From Panacagrimonas sp041603235 (GTDB lineage: Bacteria; Pseudomonadota; Gammaproteobacteria; Nevskiales; Nevskiaceae), in assembly GCA_041603235.1 (NCBI GenBank), contig JBFIES010000001.1, forward strand, positions 860,364 through 924,363: 64,000 nt of DNA, read 5' to 3'. A model generated the notes under the pieces. The model was not told where the DNA came from and did not search any database. It saw only the letters and a list, made by a program, of their open reading frames with translations. Below, in pieces: positions 1 through 7,215 of this stretch. Made by a program: the position numbers and the translations under genes. Each line of letters starts with the position of its first letter. Within the stretch, counting starts at the first letter, position 1.

Positions 1-33
1 CGGGGATAACCGGGACAAAGCCTGTGGACGGGC

Positions 34-97
34 TCGTGCTATCAGGCGTGCCAGGTATCGTGCTATCAGGCGTGGGACTGTCGTGCTATCAGGCGTG
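34..97 (+). repeat. Three 17-bp direct repeats (iteron-like) upstream of parA
   Basis: An identical 17-mer, TCGTGCTATCAGGCGTG, occurs at 34-50, 58-74 and 81-97, giving periods of 24 and 23 bp. The periodicity and the position next to a ParA module fit either iterons of a replication origin or a parS-type centromere bound by the RHH partner of ParA. A fourth copy with one mismatch lies at 2324-2340. Which protein binds is inference. Confidence 0.75.
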
Positions 98-142
98 TCT
101 ATCGGCCGCAAAGCCAATGCTGGCGCGGGTTTCGGCGTCCCT

Positions 143-171
143 TAACTTCCCTAACTTAAATTCTCTAACTT
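143..171 (+). repeat. AT-rich TAACTT direct repeats next to the iterons
   Basis: TAACTT occurs at 143-148, 152-157 and 166-171 in an AT-rich patch inside otherwise GC-rich DNA. An AT-rich patch beside iterons is the usual layout of a DNA-unwinding element in iteron origins; it could equally be part of the parA promoter. Confidence 0.45.
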
Positions 172-182
172 TTAGTAGAAGC

Positions 183-213
183 GCCGCGCCTCGGTGGACA
201 ACCACCACGCGGC
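183..213. promoter_or_regulatory. Imperfect inverted repeat upstream of parA
   Basis: GCCGC (183-187) pairs with GCGGC (209-213), and GGTGG (193-197) pairs with CCACC (202-206) around an ACAA loop. It lies 50 bp before the parA start and could be an operator for parA autoregulation or a leader hairpin. There is no direct support beyond the symmetry. Confidence 0.25.
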
Positions 214-262
214 ACGAAAACCAGCAGCAACAGCCGGACTTTCCAACGCGGAGGGCCAGGCC

Positions 263-901
263 ATGATCGTCGCGCTGCTCAACCAGAAAGGCGGCGTGGG
301 CAAGACCACGCTTGCCACCCACATCGCCGGCGAGCTGGCGATGCGCGGGCAGTCGGTCATCCTGCTGGATGCCGACCCGCAAGGCTCCGCGCTGGACTGG
401 ACGCAGCGCAGAAGCCAGCAAGGCTTGCCAAGGCTGTTCGGCGCCGTGGGCCTGGCACGCGAAACCTTGCACCAGGAGGCGCCAGACCTCGCCAGGCGAG
501 CCGATCACGTCGTCATCGACGGGCCGCCGCGCATCGCCGCCTTGGCGCGCTCCGCGCTGCTGGCGGCAGAGCGCGTGCTGATTCCGGTGCAGCCCAGCCC
601 CTACGACCTCTGGGCTTCTGCCGAGATGGTGGCGCTGATCCGCGAGGCACAGGTGTTCCGGCCTGCGCTGCGCTCGGCCTTCGTCATCAATCGGCGCGTC
701 AGCACCACCGTGATCGGGCGCGAAGCACGCAGCGCGCTGACCGAGCAGCCGCTTCCTGCGCTGCACGCGGAAGTGCATCAGCGCATCGTGTTCGCCGACA
801 GCGTGGCCGCTGGCCGGCTCGCACGCGAGACGGCGCCCGACAGCTCCGCCGCGCGCGAAATCACCGCGCTGGTCGATGAACTGCTGCGGTGGCCGTCATG
901 A
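263..901 (+). CDS. parA: ParA-family partition ATPase
   Basis: A small 212-residue ParA/MinD-type ATPase. The deviant Walker A motif is at the very N-terminus (KGGVGKTT, with Lys9 and Lys14), typical of short type Ib plasmid ParA proteins without an N-terminal DNA-binding domain. Start ATG 263 is chosen because the family begins directly with the MIVALLNQKGG strand; an in-frame upstream start at 194 would add a low-complexity leader. The stop overlaps the next start (ATGA), so parA and the RHH gene are translationally coupled. In an ICE this pair should help keep the excised circular form. It follows the iteron-like repeats. Confidence 0.93.
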   Translation: MIVALLNQKGGVGKTTLATHIAGELAMRGQSVILLDADPQGSALDWTQRRSQQGLPRLFGAVGLARETLHQEAPDLARRADHVVIDGPPRIAALARSALLAAERVLIPVQPSPYDLWASAEMVALIREAQVFRPALRSAFVINRRVSTTVIGREARSALTEQPLPALHAEVHQRIVFADSVAAGRLARETAPDSSAAREITALVDELLRWPS

Positions 902-1161
902 GCACTCCTGCCAGCAAGCGCACGGGCAAGCGCATCGGCATCGGCGCCCGCCCGCCCGCGAATCCGCACGCCGAGGCGTGGATTCGCCAGGGCAGTGCCG
1001 ATGACCTCCAGAAAGGCGACCTCTACACGGCCCGCCTGACCCTCGACATCACGCCCGCCATGCGGGCGCGCATCAAGGTATCGGCCTTCACGCAAGGCGT
1101 GACGGTGGCCGATCTGTTGCGCGCGCTGCTGGAACGGGAATTCCCGGAGAAGTCCTCATGA
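898..1161 (+). CDS. Small ribbon-helix-helix partition partner (ParB/ParG-like)
   Basis: 87 residues. A basic disordered N-terminus (about 1-40) is followed by a beta strand and two helices (LTLDITPAMRARIKVSAF, then TVADLLRALLEREF), a plausible ribbon-helix-helix fold like that of ParG/Omega centromere-binding proteins that work with short ParA ATPases. Start ATG 898 overlaps the parA stop by 4 bp; an upstream in-frame start (889) lies inside parA. It probably binds the repeats near 34-97 and stimulates ParA. Function is inferred from the fold pattern and operon position. The stop overlaps the next start. Confidence 0.7.
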   Translation: MSTPASKRTGKRIGIGARPPANPHAEAWIRQGSADDLQKGDLYTARLTLDITPAMRARIKVSAFTQGVTVADLLRALLEREFPEKSS

Positions 1162-1691
1162 ACACACCCGCCTCGACGGCTTCGATTGCATCGGCGGTGC
1201 CGTCCATCCCGCCTGTCGGCGTGGCCGACGGCGTGCCGCTGACGCGCGTTGCGCTCGCATACATCGACCAACGCTTCGACCTCTACCTGCGCTTCGGTGA
1301 TCCTGCCCGCATCATCCGGTTCGACCGCTGGCGCCGCTGCGCGGTGTTCACGCCGAATGCGGTTCTCTGCCGCATCCGCTGGCAGGCCAACGACTACGGC
1401 ACGATTCGCTGGCAGCTCATGGTGATGCAGGCGTGCATGCCTATGGATGGCGCACAGCGCATCCCCGGTGTGCAGCCGGGCGCGCGCCTGTTGCTGCACG
1501 CCGAGGGTGAGCAATCGGTGCGCGCCGCGCTGGAGCGCATCGACGGAATCGAAGCGCTGGGCATCGCGCCCGCTTCCGCCTCGCCCGCCTACTGGCGCAC
1601 GCTGGGCAATCGGCTCGCGGCGCGTCTGCCGCTGCCCGAGTACACCGCCGAGCGGCACGCCACCTGGCTGGCCGGGAGGGCGCTGCCATGA
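1158..1691 (+). CDS. DUF2840 family protein
   Basis: 177 residues. Matches the DUF2840 proteins that sit between the parA pair and traF in Tn4371-type ICEs; these are of unknown function. The sequence is soluble, with no membrane segment, and has a charged central part (FDRWRRCAVFTPNAVLCRIRW). It overlaps the upstream stop and the traF start by ATGA junctions, so it is made as part of the parA-traF transcript. No catalytic motif was recognised. Confidence 0.75.
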   Translation: MNTPASTASIASAVPSIPPVGVADGVPLTRVALAYIDQRFDLYLRFGDPARIIRFDRWRRCAVFTPNAVLCRIRWQANDYGTIRWQLMVMQACMPMDGAQRIPGVQPGARLLLHAEGEQSVRAALERIDGIEALGIAPASASPAYWRTLGNRLAARLPLPEYTAERHATWLAGRALP

Positions 1692-2287
1692 CGCTCCCAT
1701 TCGCCGTTGCCGGTGCAACCGGCATCCAGCCGCGTCCTCGTTCGCGCCTGTGCGCTCGCATCGTTCTGGCGGGTCTATCCGCCTGCGGCCTCGCTGCCCT
1801 GGCCTGGGCGTCCTTCGTGCATCCGCTGCCGCGCCTGACCTACAACCCGTCCGACAGCGTGGCGGTCGGCTGGTATCGCGTCGATCCGCTCGACCATCGC
1901 ACCAGCTCGCCGCCACGTCGGCTGGAAGTGGGCAGCATCGTGCTGGTTCCGCTACCCGCCGAAGCTGCCGCGCTCGCTGCGCAGCGCGGCTACCTGCCGA
2001 CGCGCATCCCGCTGCTCAAGCGCGTGGGCGCGGTGGCGCCGCAAGAGGTGTGCATCGCCGACGGCAGCGTCCGCATCAACGGCGTGCCTTCGGCCGCCGT
2101 GCTGCCTGCCGATCGCTGGGGCCGACCACTGCCATCCTGGGAGCAGTGCCGCCACCTTCGGCCTGGCGAGCTGTTCCTGCTCAGCGTCACCAATCCGGCG
2201 TCATTCGACAGCCGGTATTTCGGACCGGTCAGTGCATCCGCCGTGATCGGCGTCGCGCGCCCGGTCTGGCTGGAGTCGCGCCCATGA
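1688..2287 (+). CDS. traF: TraF, S26-family peptidase for conjugative pilin maturation
   Basis: 199 residues. One N-terminal membrane segment (about 23-44) is followed by the S26 signal-peptidase core: NPSDSV with the probable nucleophile Ser57, and PLLKRVGA with the probable general base Lys111. In IncP-type systems TraF trims and cyclises the TrbC pilin at the periplasmic face of the inner membrane, and trbC is present at 25333. The gene is coupled to the upstream DUF2840 gene by a 4-bp overlap. Confidence 0.9.
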   Translation: MTLPFAVAGATGIQPRPRSRLCARIVLAGLSACGLAALAWASFVHPLPRLTYNPSDSVAVGWYRVDPLDHRTSSPPRRLEVGSIVLVPLPAEAAALAAQRGYLPTRIPLLKRVGAVAPQEVCIADGSVRINGVPSAAVLPADRWGRPLPSWEQCRHLRPGELFLLSVTNPASFDSRYFGPVSASAVIGVARPVWLESRP

Positions 2288-2667
2288 TGGCCGCCGATTC
2301 GCTGCACGTCGCCGTGCGTCCTGTCGTGCTATCCGGCGTGTCATTCCGACTGCTATTGCCATGTCGTCGCGCGTGCAGTGCGAGCGCATCCGCGCGGCAC
2401 TTCGCGCTGCCTCCGGCGCAGCCGTCCCACGTGCAGGCGTCTTGCCTCGAACACGGCTGGCCTGCGGCCATCGCCGCGTTCGCCGGTGCGCTGGCTGCTG
2501 GTGCAGCCTTGCCACCGGGCCGCAGTTGCCGGGAGCGAAAACCTGGAGTGCTAGGGGAGGCAAATGCGGAAGGCAAGACAAAAGGGTGCGGCACCTGTCG
2601 GCCCGCAAAGCCAGTCTGCACATGGGGGTGGCGCGACACGCAGCGGCTTCGCCGCCGTGCCGCGTGA
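2284..2667 (+). CDS. Possible small ORF after traF, unrecognised
   Basis: An open frame starting ATGATG exactly over the traF stop (4-bp overlap), 127 codons. The product is Ala/Arg/Cys-rich and low in order, with one short hydrophobic stretch (about residues 60-80), and no family was recognised. The coupled start favours translation, but composition and the adjacent hairpin-rich DNA suggest the region may be mainly oriT with an incidental frame. The fourth copy of the 17-bp repeat lies inside it at 2324-2340. Confidence 0.3.
   Translation: MMAADSLHVAVRPVVLSGVSFRLLLPCRRACSASASARHFALPPAQPSHVQASCLEHGWPAAIAAFAGALAAGAALPPGRSCRERKPGVLGEANAEGKTKGCGTCRPAKPVCTWGWRDTQRLRRRAA
2324..2340 (+). repeat. 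Solitary fourth copy of the 17-bp iteron-like repeat
   Basis: TCGTGCTATCCGGCGTG differs from the three copies at 34-97 by a single base (A to C at position 11). It is about 2.2 kb away, just downstream of traF and upstream of the oriT candidate. Confidence 0.6.
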
Positions 2668-2747
2668 GGCGCGAAGCCCGCGCCGATGCGGGCATGTCCG
2701 CGTGCTTCGCACGCCCGGACACGCCAGAACTTGCAAGGAGCACAGCC
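2650..2747 (+). other. Candidate oriT region with nested inverted repeats
   Basis: Directly upstream of the relaxase gene, several inverted repeats overlap: GCGAAGC (2671-2677) with GCTTCGC (2704-2710), CCCGC with GCGGG flanking 2684, and GTCCGCGTGC (2696-2705) with a GCACGC...GGAC arm (2709-2720). Origins of transfer commonly lie next to the relaxase gene and contain such repeats. No nic consensus was recognised, so the call rests on position and symmetry only. Confidence 0.4.
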
Positions 2748-4730
2748 ATGACCGACCGCCGCGACGACGATTTCCGCATCCGTCCCAGCGCCCCGAAGAA
2801 CCGGGGCCAGAGCTTCGTCTCCAAGGTACTCAAGCAGGCGGGCAAGGCCAGCAGCGGCAAGTCGGCGGTGCGCCGTCCTGGCGGCAGTAGCAAGAGTGCC
2901 GGCTCCGGCCAGCGGCCCGGCTCACGCTTGGGACGCGGCCACACGGCGGCGCGCTTCGCGGGGGCGAAGCTCACGTCCATGTCGCGGCGTGTGACCATCA
3001 AGACGCTGCTGCTCAATCAGCACCGAGCCAGCCCGCAGTCGCTTGCCAAGCACCTGCGCTATATCGAGCGCGATGGTGTGGGCCGCGATGGCGAGTCGGG
3101 CCAAGCCTACGGGCCGCAGACCGATGCCGCCGACCTCGATGCGTTCAAGGAACGCTGCGCCGACGACCGGCATCACTTCCGCTTCATCCTTTCGCCCGAA
3201 GATGGCGCGGAGCTGGAAGACCTGCGCACCTATACCCGGCACCTCATGGGTCGCATGGAGGCCGACCTTGGCACGGGCCTCGATTGGGTGGCCGTCAATC
3301 ACTGGAACACCGACAACCCGCACACGCACATCGTCGTGCGCGGGCGCGACGACACCGGCAAAGACCTCATCATCGCGGGCGACTACATCGCCGATGGGTT
3401 CCGCCATCGCGCCGCCGAACTGGCGACCGAATGGCTGGGCCCGCGCACCGAGCTGGAGATCCAGCAGACCTTGCGGCGCGAGGTGGATCAGGAGCGGTGG
3501 ACGAGCCTGGATCGCACCTTGAAGCGCGAGGCCGGCGACGATGGCATGGTGCATGTCGAACGGCTCAACGAACCCCGACTGCAACGCCAGCGTCTGCTGC
3601 TGATCGGCAGGTTGCAGCGTTTGCAGCGCCTGGGCCTGGCCGACGAGGCCCAGCCCGGCACGTGGACCGTCCACAACGATGCGGAAAAGACCCTGCGCGC
3701 CCTGGGCGAGCGCGGCGACATCATCCGCACCATGCAGCGGGCCATGCGCGGCGAGCCGCGCGAACTGGCGGTGTTCGAGCCTGGGGACGATGGCCGAACC
3801 ATCCTCGGCCGCGTGGCCGCGAAGGGGCTGGCCGACGAACTGCACGACCGGGGCTATCTGGTCATCGACGGCGTGGACGGCATGGCCCACTACGTTGCGC
3901 TCAACGCCCGCGACGAGCTGGCGAACTATCCGACCGGCGCTGTGGTGGAGGCAAGGAGATCGGCTGACGTGCGCGCGGCCGACAAGAACATCGCCGCGTT
4001 GGCGAGCGATGGCCTGTACCGCACCGACCACCACCTTGCCATCGCGCAGGGTCAGGCCCTGCCCGGCCGCGATCCGCAGGAAGTGGTCGCGTCCCACGTC
4101 CGCCGGCTGGAAGCCTTGCGCCGTGCCGGTATCGTGGAACGGGTGGCCGAGGGGCTATGGAAGGTGCCGGGCGACCTGCCCGAGCAGGGCCGTCGCTACG
4201 ATGCGCAGCGCCTGGGCGGCGTGGCGGTGGAGCTGAAATCGCACCTGCCCATCGAGCGGCAGGCCCGCGTGATCGGAGCCACCTGGCTCGACCAGCAGTT
4301 GATCGGCGGCGGCTCGGGCCTGGGCAACCTGGGCTTTGGCAGCGAGGTCAACCAGGCGATGCAGCAGCGCGCCGAATTCCTGGCCGAACAGGGGCTGGCA
4401 GAGCGGCGCGGGCAGCGCGTAATCCTCGCGCGCAATCTATTGGCGACACTACGCGATCGGGATGTGATTCGGGCTGCCAAGGATATTGCCACCGAAACCG
4501 GGCTGAAACACCGTCTGGCGGCCGATGGCCAGCGCGTGACCGGCATCTACCGACGCAGCCTCATGCTCGCCAGTGGCCGCTTTGCCATGCTCGATGATGG
4601 TATGGGGTTCAGCTTGGTGCCATGGACGCCTGTCATCGAACAACGACTCGGCATGCTGATTTCTGCGCAGGTACATGGTGGCACCGTATCCTGGCAAATC
4701 CGACGGCAGCAGGGTTTATCCGTTACCTGA
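2748..4730 (+). CDS. Relaxase / mobilisation nuclease (VirD2-like, DUF3363 C-terminus)
   Basis: 660 residues. Nicks oriT and leads the transferred strand into the recipient. The N-terminal ~70 residues are basic and disordered; the relaxase domain follows, with probable catalytic Tyr105 (HLRYIERDG) and the metal-binding histidine motif NPHTHIVVRG (His192, His194). The C-terminal half matches the DUF3363 domain of ICE relaxases. Start ATG 2748 is chosen because AAGGAG lies at 2735-2740; the open frame extends upstream but without a ribosome site. It ends 47 bp before the convergent cargo operon, with no obvious terminator between them. Confidence 0.93.
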   Translation: MTDRRDDDFRIRPSAPKNRGQSFVSKVLKQAGKASSGKSAVRRPGGSSKSAGSGQRPGSRLGRGHTAARFAGAKLTSMSRRVTIKTLLLNQHRASPQSLAKHLRYIERDGVGRDGESGQAYGPQTDAADLDAFKERCADDRHHFRFILSPEDGAELEDLRTYTRHLMGRMEADLGTGLDWVAVNHWNTDNPHTHIVVRGRDDTGKDLIIAGDYIADGFRHRAAELATEWLGPRTELEIQQTLRREVDQERWTSLDRTLKREAGDDGMVHVERLNEPRLQRQRLLLIGRLQRLQRLGLADEAQPGTWTVHNDAEKTLRALGERGDIIRTMQRAMRGEPRELAVFEPGDDGRTILGRVAAKGLADELHDRGYLVIDGVDGMAHYVALNARDELANYPTGAVVEARRSADVRAADKNIAALASDGLYRTDHHLAIAQGQALPGRDPQEVVASHVRRLEALRRAGIVERVAEGLWKVPGDLPEQGRRYDAQRLGGVAVELKSHLPIERQARVIGATWLDQQLIGGGSGLGNLGFGSEVNQAMQQRAEFLAEQGLAERRGQRVILARNLLATLRDRDVIRAAKDIATETGLKHRLAADGQRVTGIYRRSLMLASGRFAMLDDGMGFSLVPWTPVIEQRLGMLISAQVHGGTVSWQIRRQQGLSVT

Positions 4731-4777
4731 CGCCAGCAGCAATTAAGCACCCACCGACCGGATGCGTCTACAGCCGT

Positions 4778-5566
4778 TCAGCGTCCGGCAAACTGCGGGA
4801 CTTGCTTTGCGACGAACGCGCGGACCGCTTCCAGCGAATCTGTGGTTTTCGAGGCTCGATTCATTTCGGCCGCCTCCAGCCTCAATGAGGTCGCCAGATC
4901 ACTCTCGAAGGCAGCGAGTTGCAGGCGCTTGGCGCCCGCATAACCTTGCGTTGGTCCGACCGAAAATTGCACCGCCATACGCCGCGCTTCGTCCAGCAGG
5001 CTCTCGCCAGGAACCACTTTCTCGACCAATCCCCAGGCCAAGGCCTCGTCCGAACTGACTACGCGATTGGTCAAGATCATGTCTCGTGCGCGTCGTCCAC
5101 CCACTGCGCGTGGAAGTAGCCAGCTGATGCCGAAATCCCCCGCGTATCCGAGGCCGGTATGGGCCGCCACAAACTTCGTCCCACTTGCGGCAATCAGGTA
5201 GTCAGAGGCCAAGGCAAGCCCGAGGCTGCCTCCGGCGACCGCGCCTTGTACGGCACAGACCACCGGGAATGGCAAGCTGGCAAATTGAGGAATCATGCGT
5301 TCCGCCACCCTCAATTCGTCATCGACCAAGGTAGACAACTCATCGCCTGCGGCCAACATTTCATCGATGTCGCCGCCACAACTGAACATCCGGCCCTCGC
5401 CGCGCAGCAGCAAAGCGCGAATCGAGTCGTCACGCTCGACGTCTGCAATGACGCCAGCGAGCGCGTTGACGACAGACGTGCTCAGCGCATTCTTTTTCTG
5501 GGGCGCATTGAGTGTGATGGTGGCAACAGCACCATGCTTTTCGAGAATGACCGGATTTCCAGACAT
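4778..5566 (-). CDS. Crotonase-family protein, probably an isomerase
   Basis: 262 residues, last gene of the leftward cargo operon. The crotonase fold is clear (IRALLLRGEGRMFSCGGD and the AVAGGSLGLALASDY oxyanion-hole segment). However, the two glutamates of canonical enoyl-CoA hydratases are absent: GGSLGLA stands where GGCELAM is expected, and AAHTGLG replaces the PEI/PEV motif. Instead GYAGDFGISWLLPR carries an Asp at the position used by PaaG-type and dienoyl-CoA isomerases. It therefore more likely moves a double bond than adds water. Substrate unknown. Confidence 0.88.
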   Translation of the reverse strand: MSGNPVILEKHGAVATITLNAPQKKNALSTSVVNALAGVIADVERDDSIRALLLRGEGRMFSCGGDIDEMLAAGDELSTLVDDELRVAERMIPQFASLPFPVVCAVQGAVAGGSLGLALASDYLIAASGTKFVAAHTGLGYAGDFGISWLLPRAVGGRRARDMILTNRVVSSDEALAWGLVEKVVPGESLLDEARRMAVQFSVGPTQGYAGAKRLQLAAFESDLATSLRLEAAEMNRASKTTDSLEAVRAFVAKQVPQFAGR

Positions 5567-5597
5567 GACGCTTCCTGATTGGTCAAGATTTCAGGCG

Positions 5598-6380
5598 TCA
5601 GCGCGGAGCCATGCGGATAGCGCCATCCACCCGAATGGACTCGGCGTTCATGTAGTCGCAGGTGACGAGAAACTCGACGGCCTGGGCAAATTCATCGGGG
5701 TCGCCCAACCGCTTGGGAAAGGGCACGCTGGCCGCCAGCGCCTGCTTGACGTTGTCCGGCAGACCCAGCAGCAATGGTGTACCGAAGATCCCCGGCATGA
5801 TGGTATTGACCCGGATCCCTTCATCCATCATGTCGCGCGCGACCGGTAAGGCCATGCCCACGATGGCTGCCTTGCTGGCCGCATAGCTGGCCTGCCCGAC
5901 CTGGCCGTCCTGCGCGGCGGCCGAAGCGGTGTTGACGATGACGCCGCGCTCGCCATCGGCCAGCGATGCGAGCGTCAGCATACCCGCGGCTGACTTAGCG
6001 ATGCAACGGAAGGTGCCCACCAGGTTGATCTGAATGATGCGATTGAAGCGATCTGCCGCGCATGCGCGAATTTCGCCGGTTTTCTTGTCGCGGCTGACAG
6101 TCTTGACGGCATCGGCAGTACCGGCGCAGTTAACCAGAATGCGCTCCTGCCCGATGGCCGCACGGGCCTTGGCAAAGGCTGCGTCCACCTGCTCCTCAGA
6201 TGTCACGTCCACATTGCAGTAAACGCCGCCGAGTTCGCTGGCCAACGCCTGGCCGACGGTTTCGTTCATGTCGAAGATGGCGACTTTGACGCCACGGCTG
6301 GCCAAACGCCGGGTCGTGGCGGCTCCCAGGCCGGAAGCGCCTCCGGTAATGATGGCAGAGATGTCGGAGTTCAGTTGCAT
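5598..6380 (-). CDS. HSD10-type short-chain 3-hydroxyacyl-CoA dehydrogenase
   Basis: 260 residues. NAD-dependent oxidation of a 3-hydroxyacyl-CoA to the 3-ketoacyl-CoA. Shows the SDR glycine motif TGGASGLG (12-19) and the catalytic triad Ser153, Tyr166, Lys170 (YAASK). The closest family I recognise is type II 3-hydroxyacyl-CoA dehydrogenase / 17beta-HSD10, shared landmarks being GERGVIVNTAS, GQVGQASYAASK, PGIFGTPLL and the C-terminal RVDGAIRM. Members of that family act on 2-methyl-3-hydroxybutyryl-CoA. Start ATG 6380 has GAGGA upstream; the open frame continues further but lacks family resemblance there. Confidence 0.9.
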   Translation of the reverse strand: MQLNSDISAIITGGASGLGAATTRRLASRGVKVAIFDMNETVGQALASELGGVYCNVDVTSEEQVDAAFAKARAAIGQERILVNCAGTADAVKTVSRDKKTGEIRACAADRFNRIIQINLVGTFRCIAKSAAGMLTLASLADGERGVIVNTASAAAQDGQVGQASYAASKAAIVGMALPVARDMMDEGIRVNTIMPGIFGTPLLLGLPDNVKQALAASVPFPKRLGDPDEFAQAVEFLVTCDYMNAESIRVDGAIRMAPR

Positions 6381-6414
6381 AGTTTTTCCTCGATGGATGA
6401 CAGATAGACAGGCG

Positions 6415-7215
6415 TTATTGGCCCGTGAAGTGGGGGGTGCGCTTACCCAGGAATGCCGCTTGCCCTTCCAGGTTGTCGGCCGAACGCAAAGCGACGAGGA
6501 AATTACGCTTCTCATGCTCCAGGCCCTGCGCGAGCGGAGTTTCAAAGCTGGTCAGGGCCGCATCTTTCGCCAGCGCCACGGCCAGCGGCGAATTGGCTGC
6601 AATCCGGTTGGCCATCGCCAAAGCCGTCGGCAGGGCCTGGCCGTCAGTCGTCACTTCGGCGACCATGCCTGCATCGCAGGCCTTGCGGGCGTCGATGAAG
6701 TCCCCGGTCAGCAGCAGGGCCATAGCCTTAGACTTGCCGATGGCGTGGATCAGGCGTTGTGTGCCGCCGGCCCCCGGAATGGCGCCCAGCTTGACTTCCG
6801 GCACCCCGAACTTGGCGGACTCACCAGCGATCGCAATATCGCAAGCCAGCGCCAGTTCCGTGCCGCCGCCCAGCGCGAGCTTTTCCACCGCTGCGATGAC
6901 GGGCTTAGGGAAGCGCTCCAGTTCCGACCAGAAGTGGCCGCCTGCCGCCGCGCGGTCGCCCAGCAGCGGCTCGGCGCGCAGCGCGTCGAACGCCGTGATG
7001 TCGGCTCCGGCGCAGAAAACGCCCTCGGCGCCGGTGATGATGACCGCGCGCACAGCATCGTCGTCTTGCAATTGCACAAGCTGTGCACGCAGGCCATCGA
7101 ATACCGCGCGATTCAAGCTGTTCTTTGCGCGCGGGCGGTTGATGGTCAAGGTGACGATGGCGCCTTCGCGGCTGACGAGCACTTCGCTGGCTTCGCTCAT
7201 GGTGGCCCCGCTCAT
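6415..7215 (-). CDS. Enoyl-CoA hydratase
   Basis: 266 residues. Adds water to a trans-2-enoyl-CoA. It is a canonical crotonase, unlike its paralogue at 4778: both catalytic glutamates are present (GGGTELALACD and FGVPEVKLG), followed by the IPGAGGTQRL signature. Start ATG 7215 overlaps the thiolase stop by 4 bp (ATGA); a second ATG at 7200 is a possible alternative. It acts between the acyl-CoA dehydrogenase and the HSD10-type dehydrogenase of the same operon. Confidence 0.92.
   Translation of the reverse strand: MSGATMSEASEVLVSREGAIVTLTINRPRAKNSLNRAVFDGLRAQLVQLQDDDAVRAVIITGAEGVFCAGADITAFDALRAEPLLGDRAAAGGHFWSELERFPKPVIAAVEKLALGGGTELALACDIAIAGESAKFGVPEVKLGAIPGAGGTQRLIHAIGKSKAMALLLTGDFIDARKACDAGMVAEVTTDGQALPTALAMANRIAANSPLAVALAKDAALTSFETPLAQGLEHEKRNFLVALRSADNLEGQAAFLGKRTPHFTGQ

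Noticed and set aside
34..97. Three regularly spaced repeats as a mini CRISPR array
   Set aside because: Repeats of 17 bp with spacers of only 6-7 bp are too short for CRISPR, and no cas genes are near. Iterons or a centromere fit better.
24..266. 80-residue open frame across the 17-bp repeats
   Set aside because: It is just the translation of the repeats and the AT-rich patch; it overlaps the parA start and has no ribosome site or recognisable fold.
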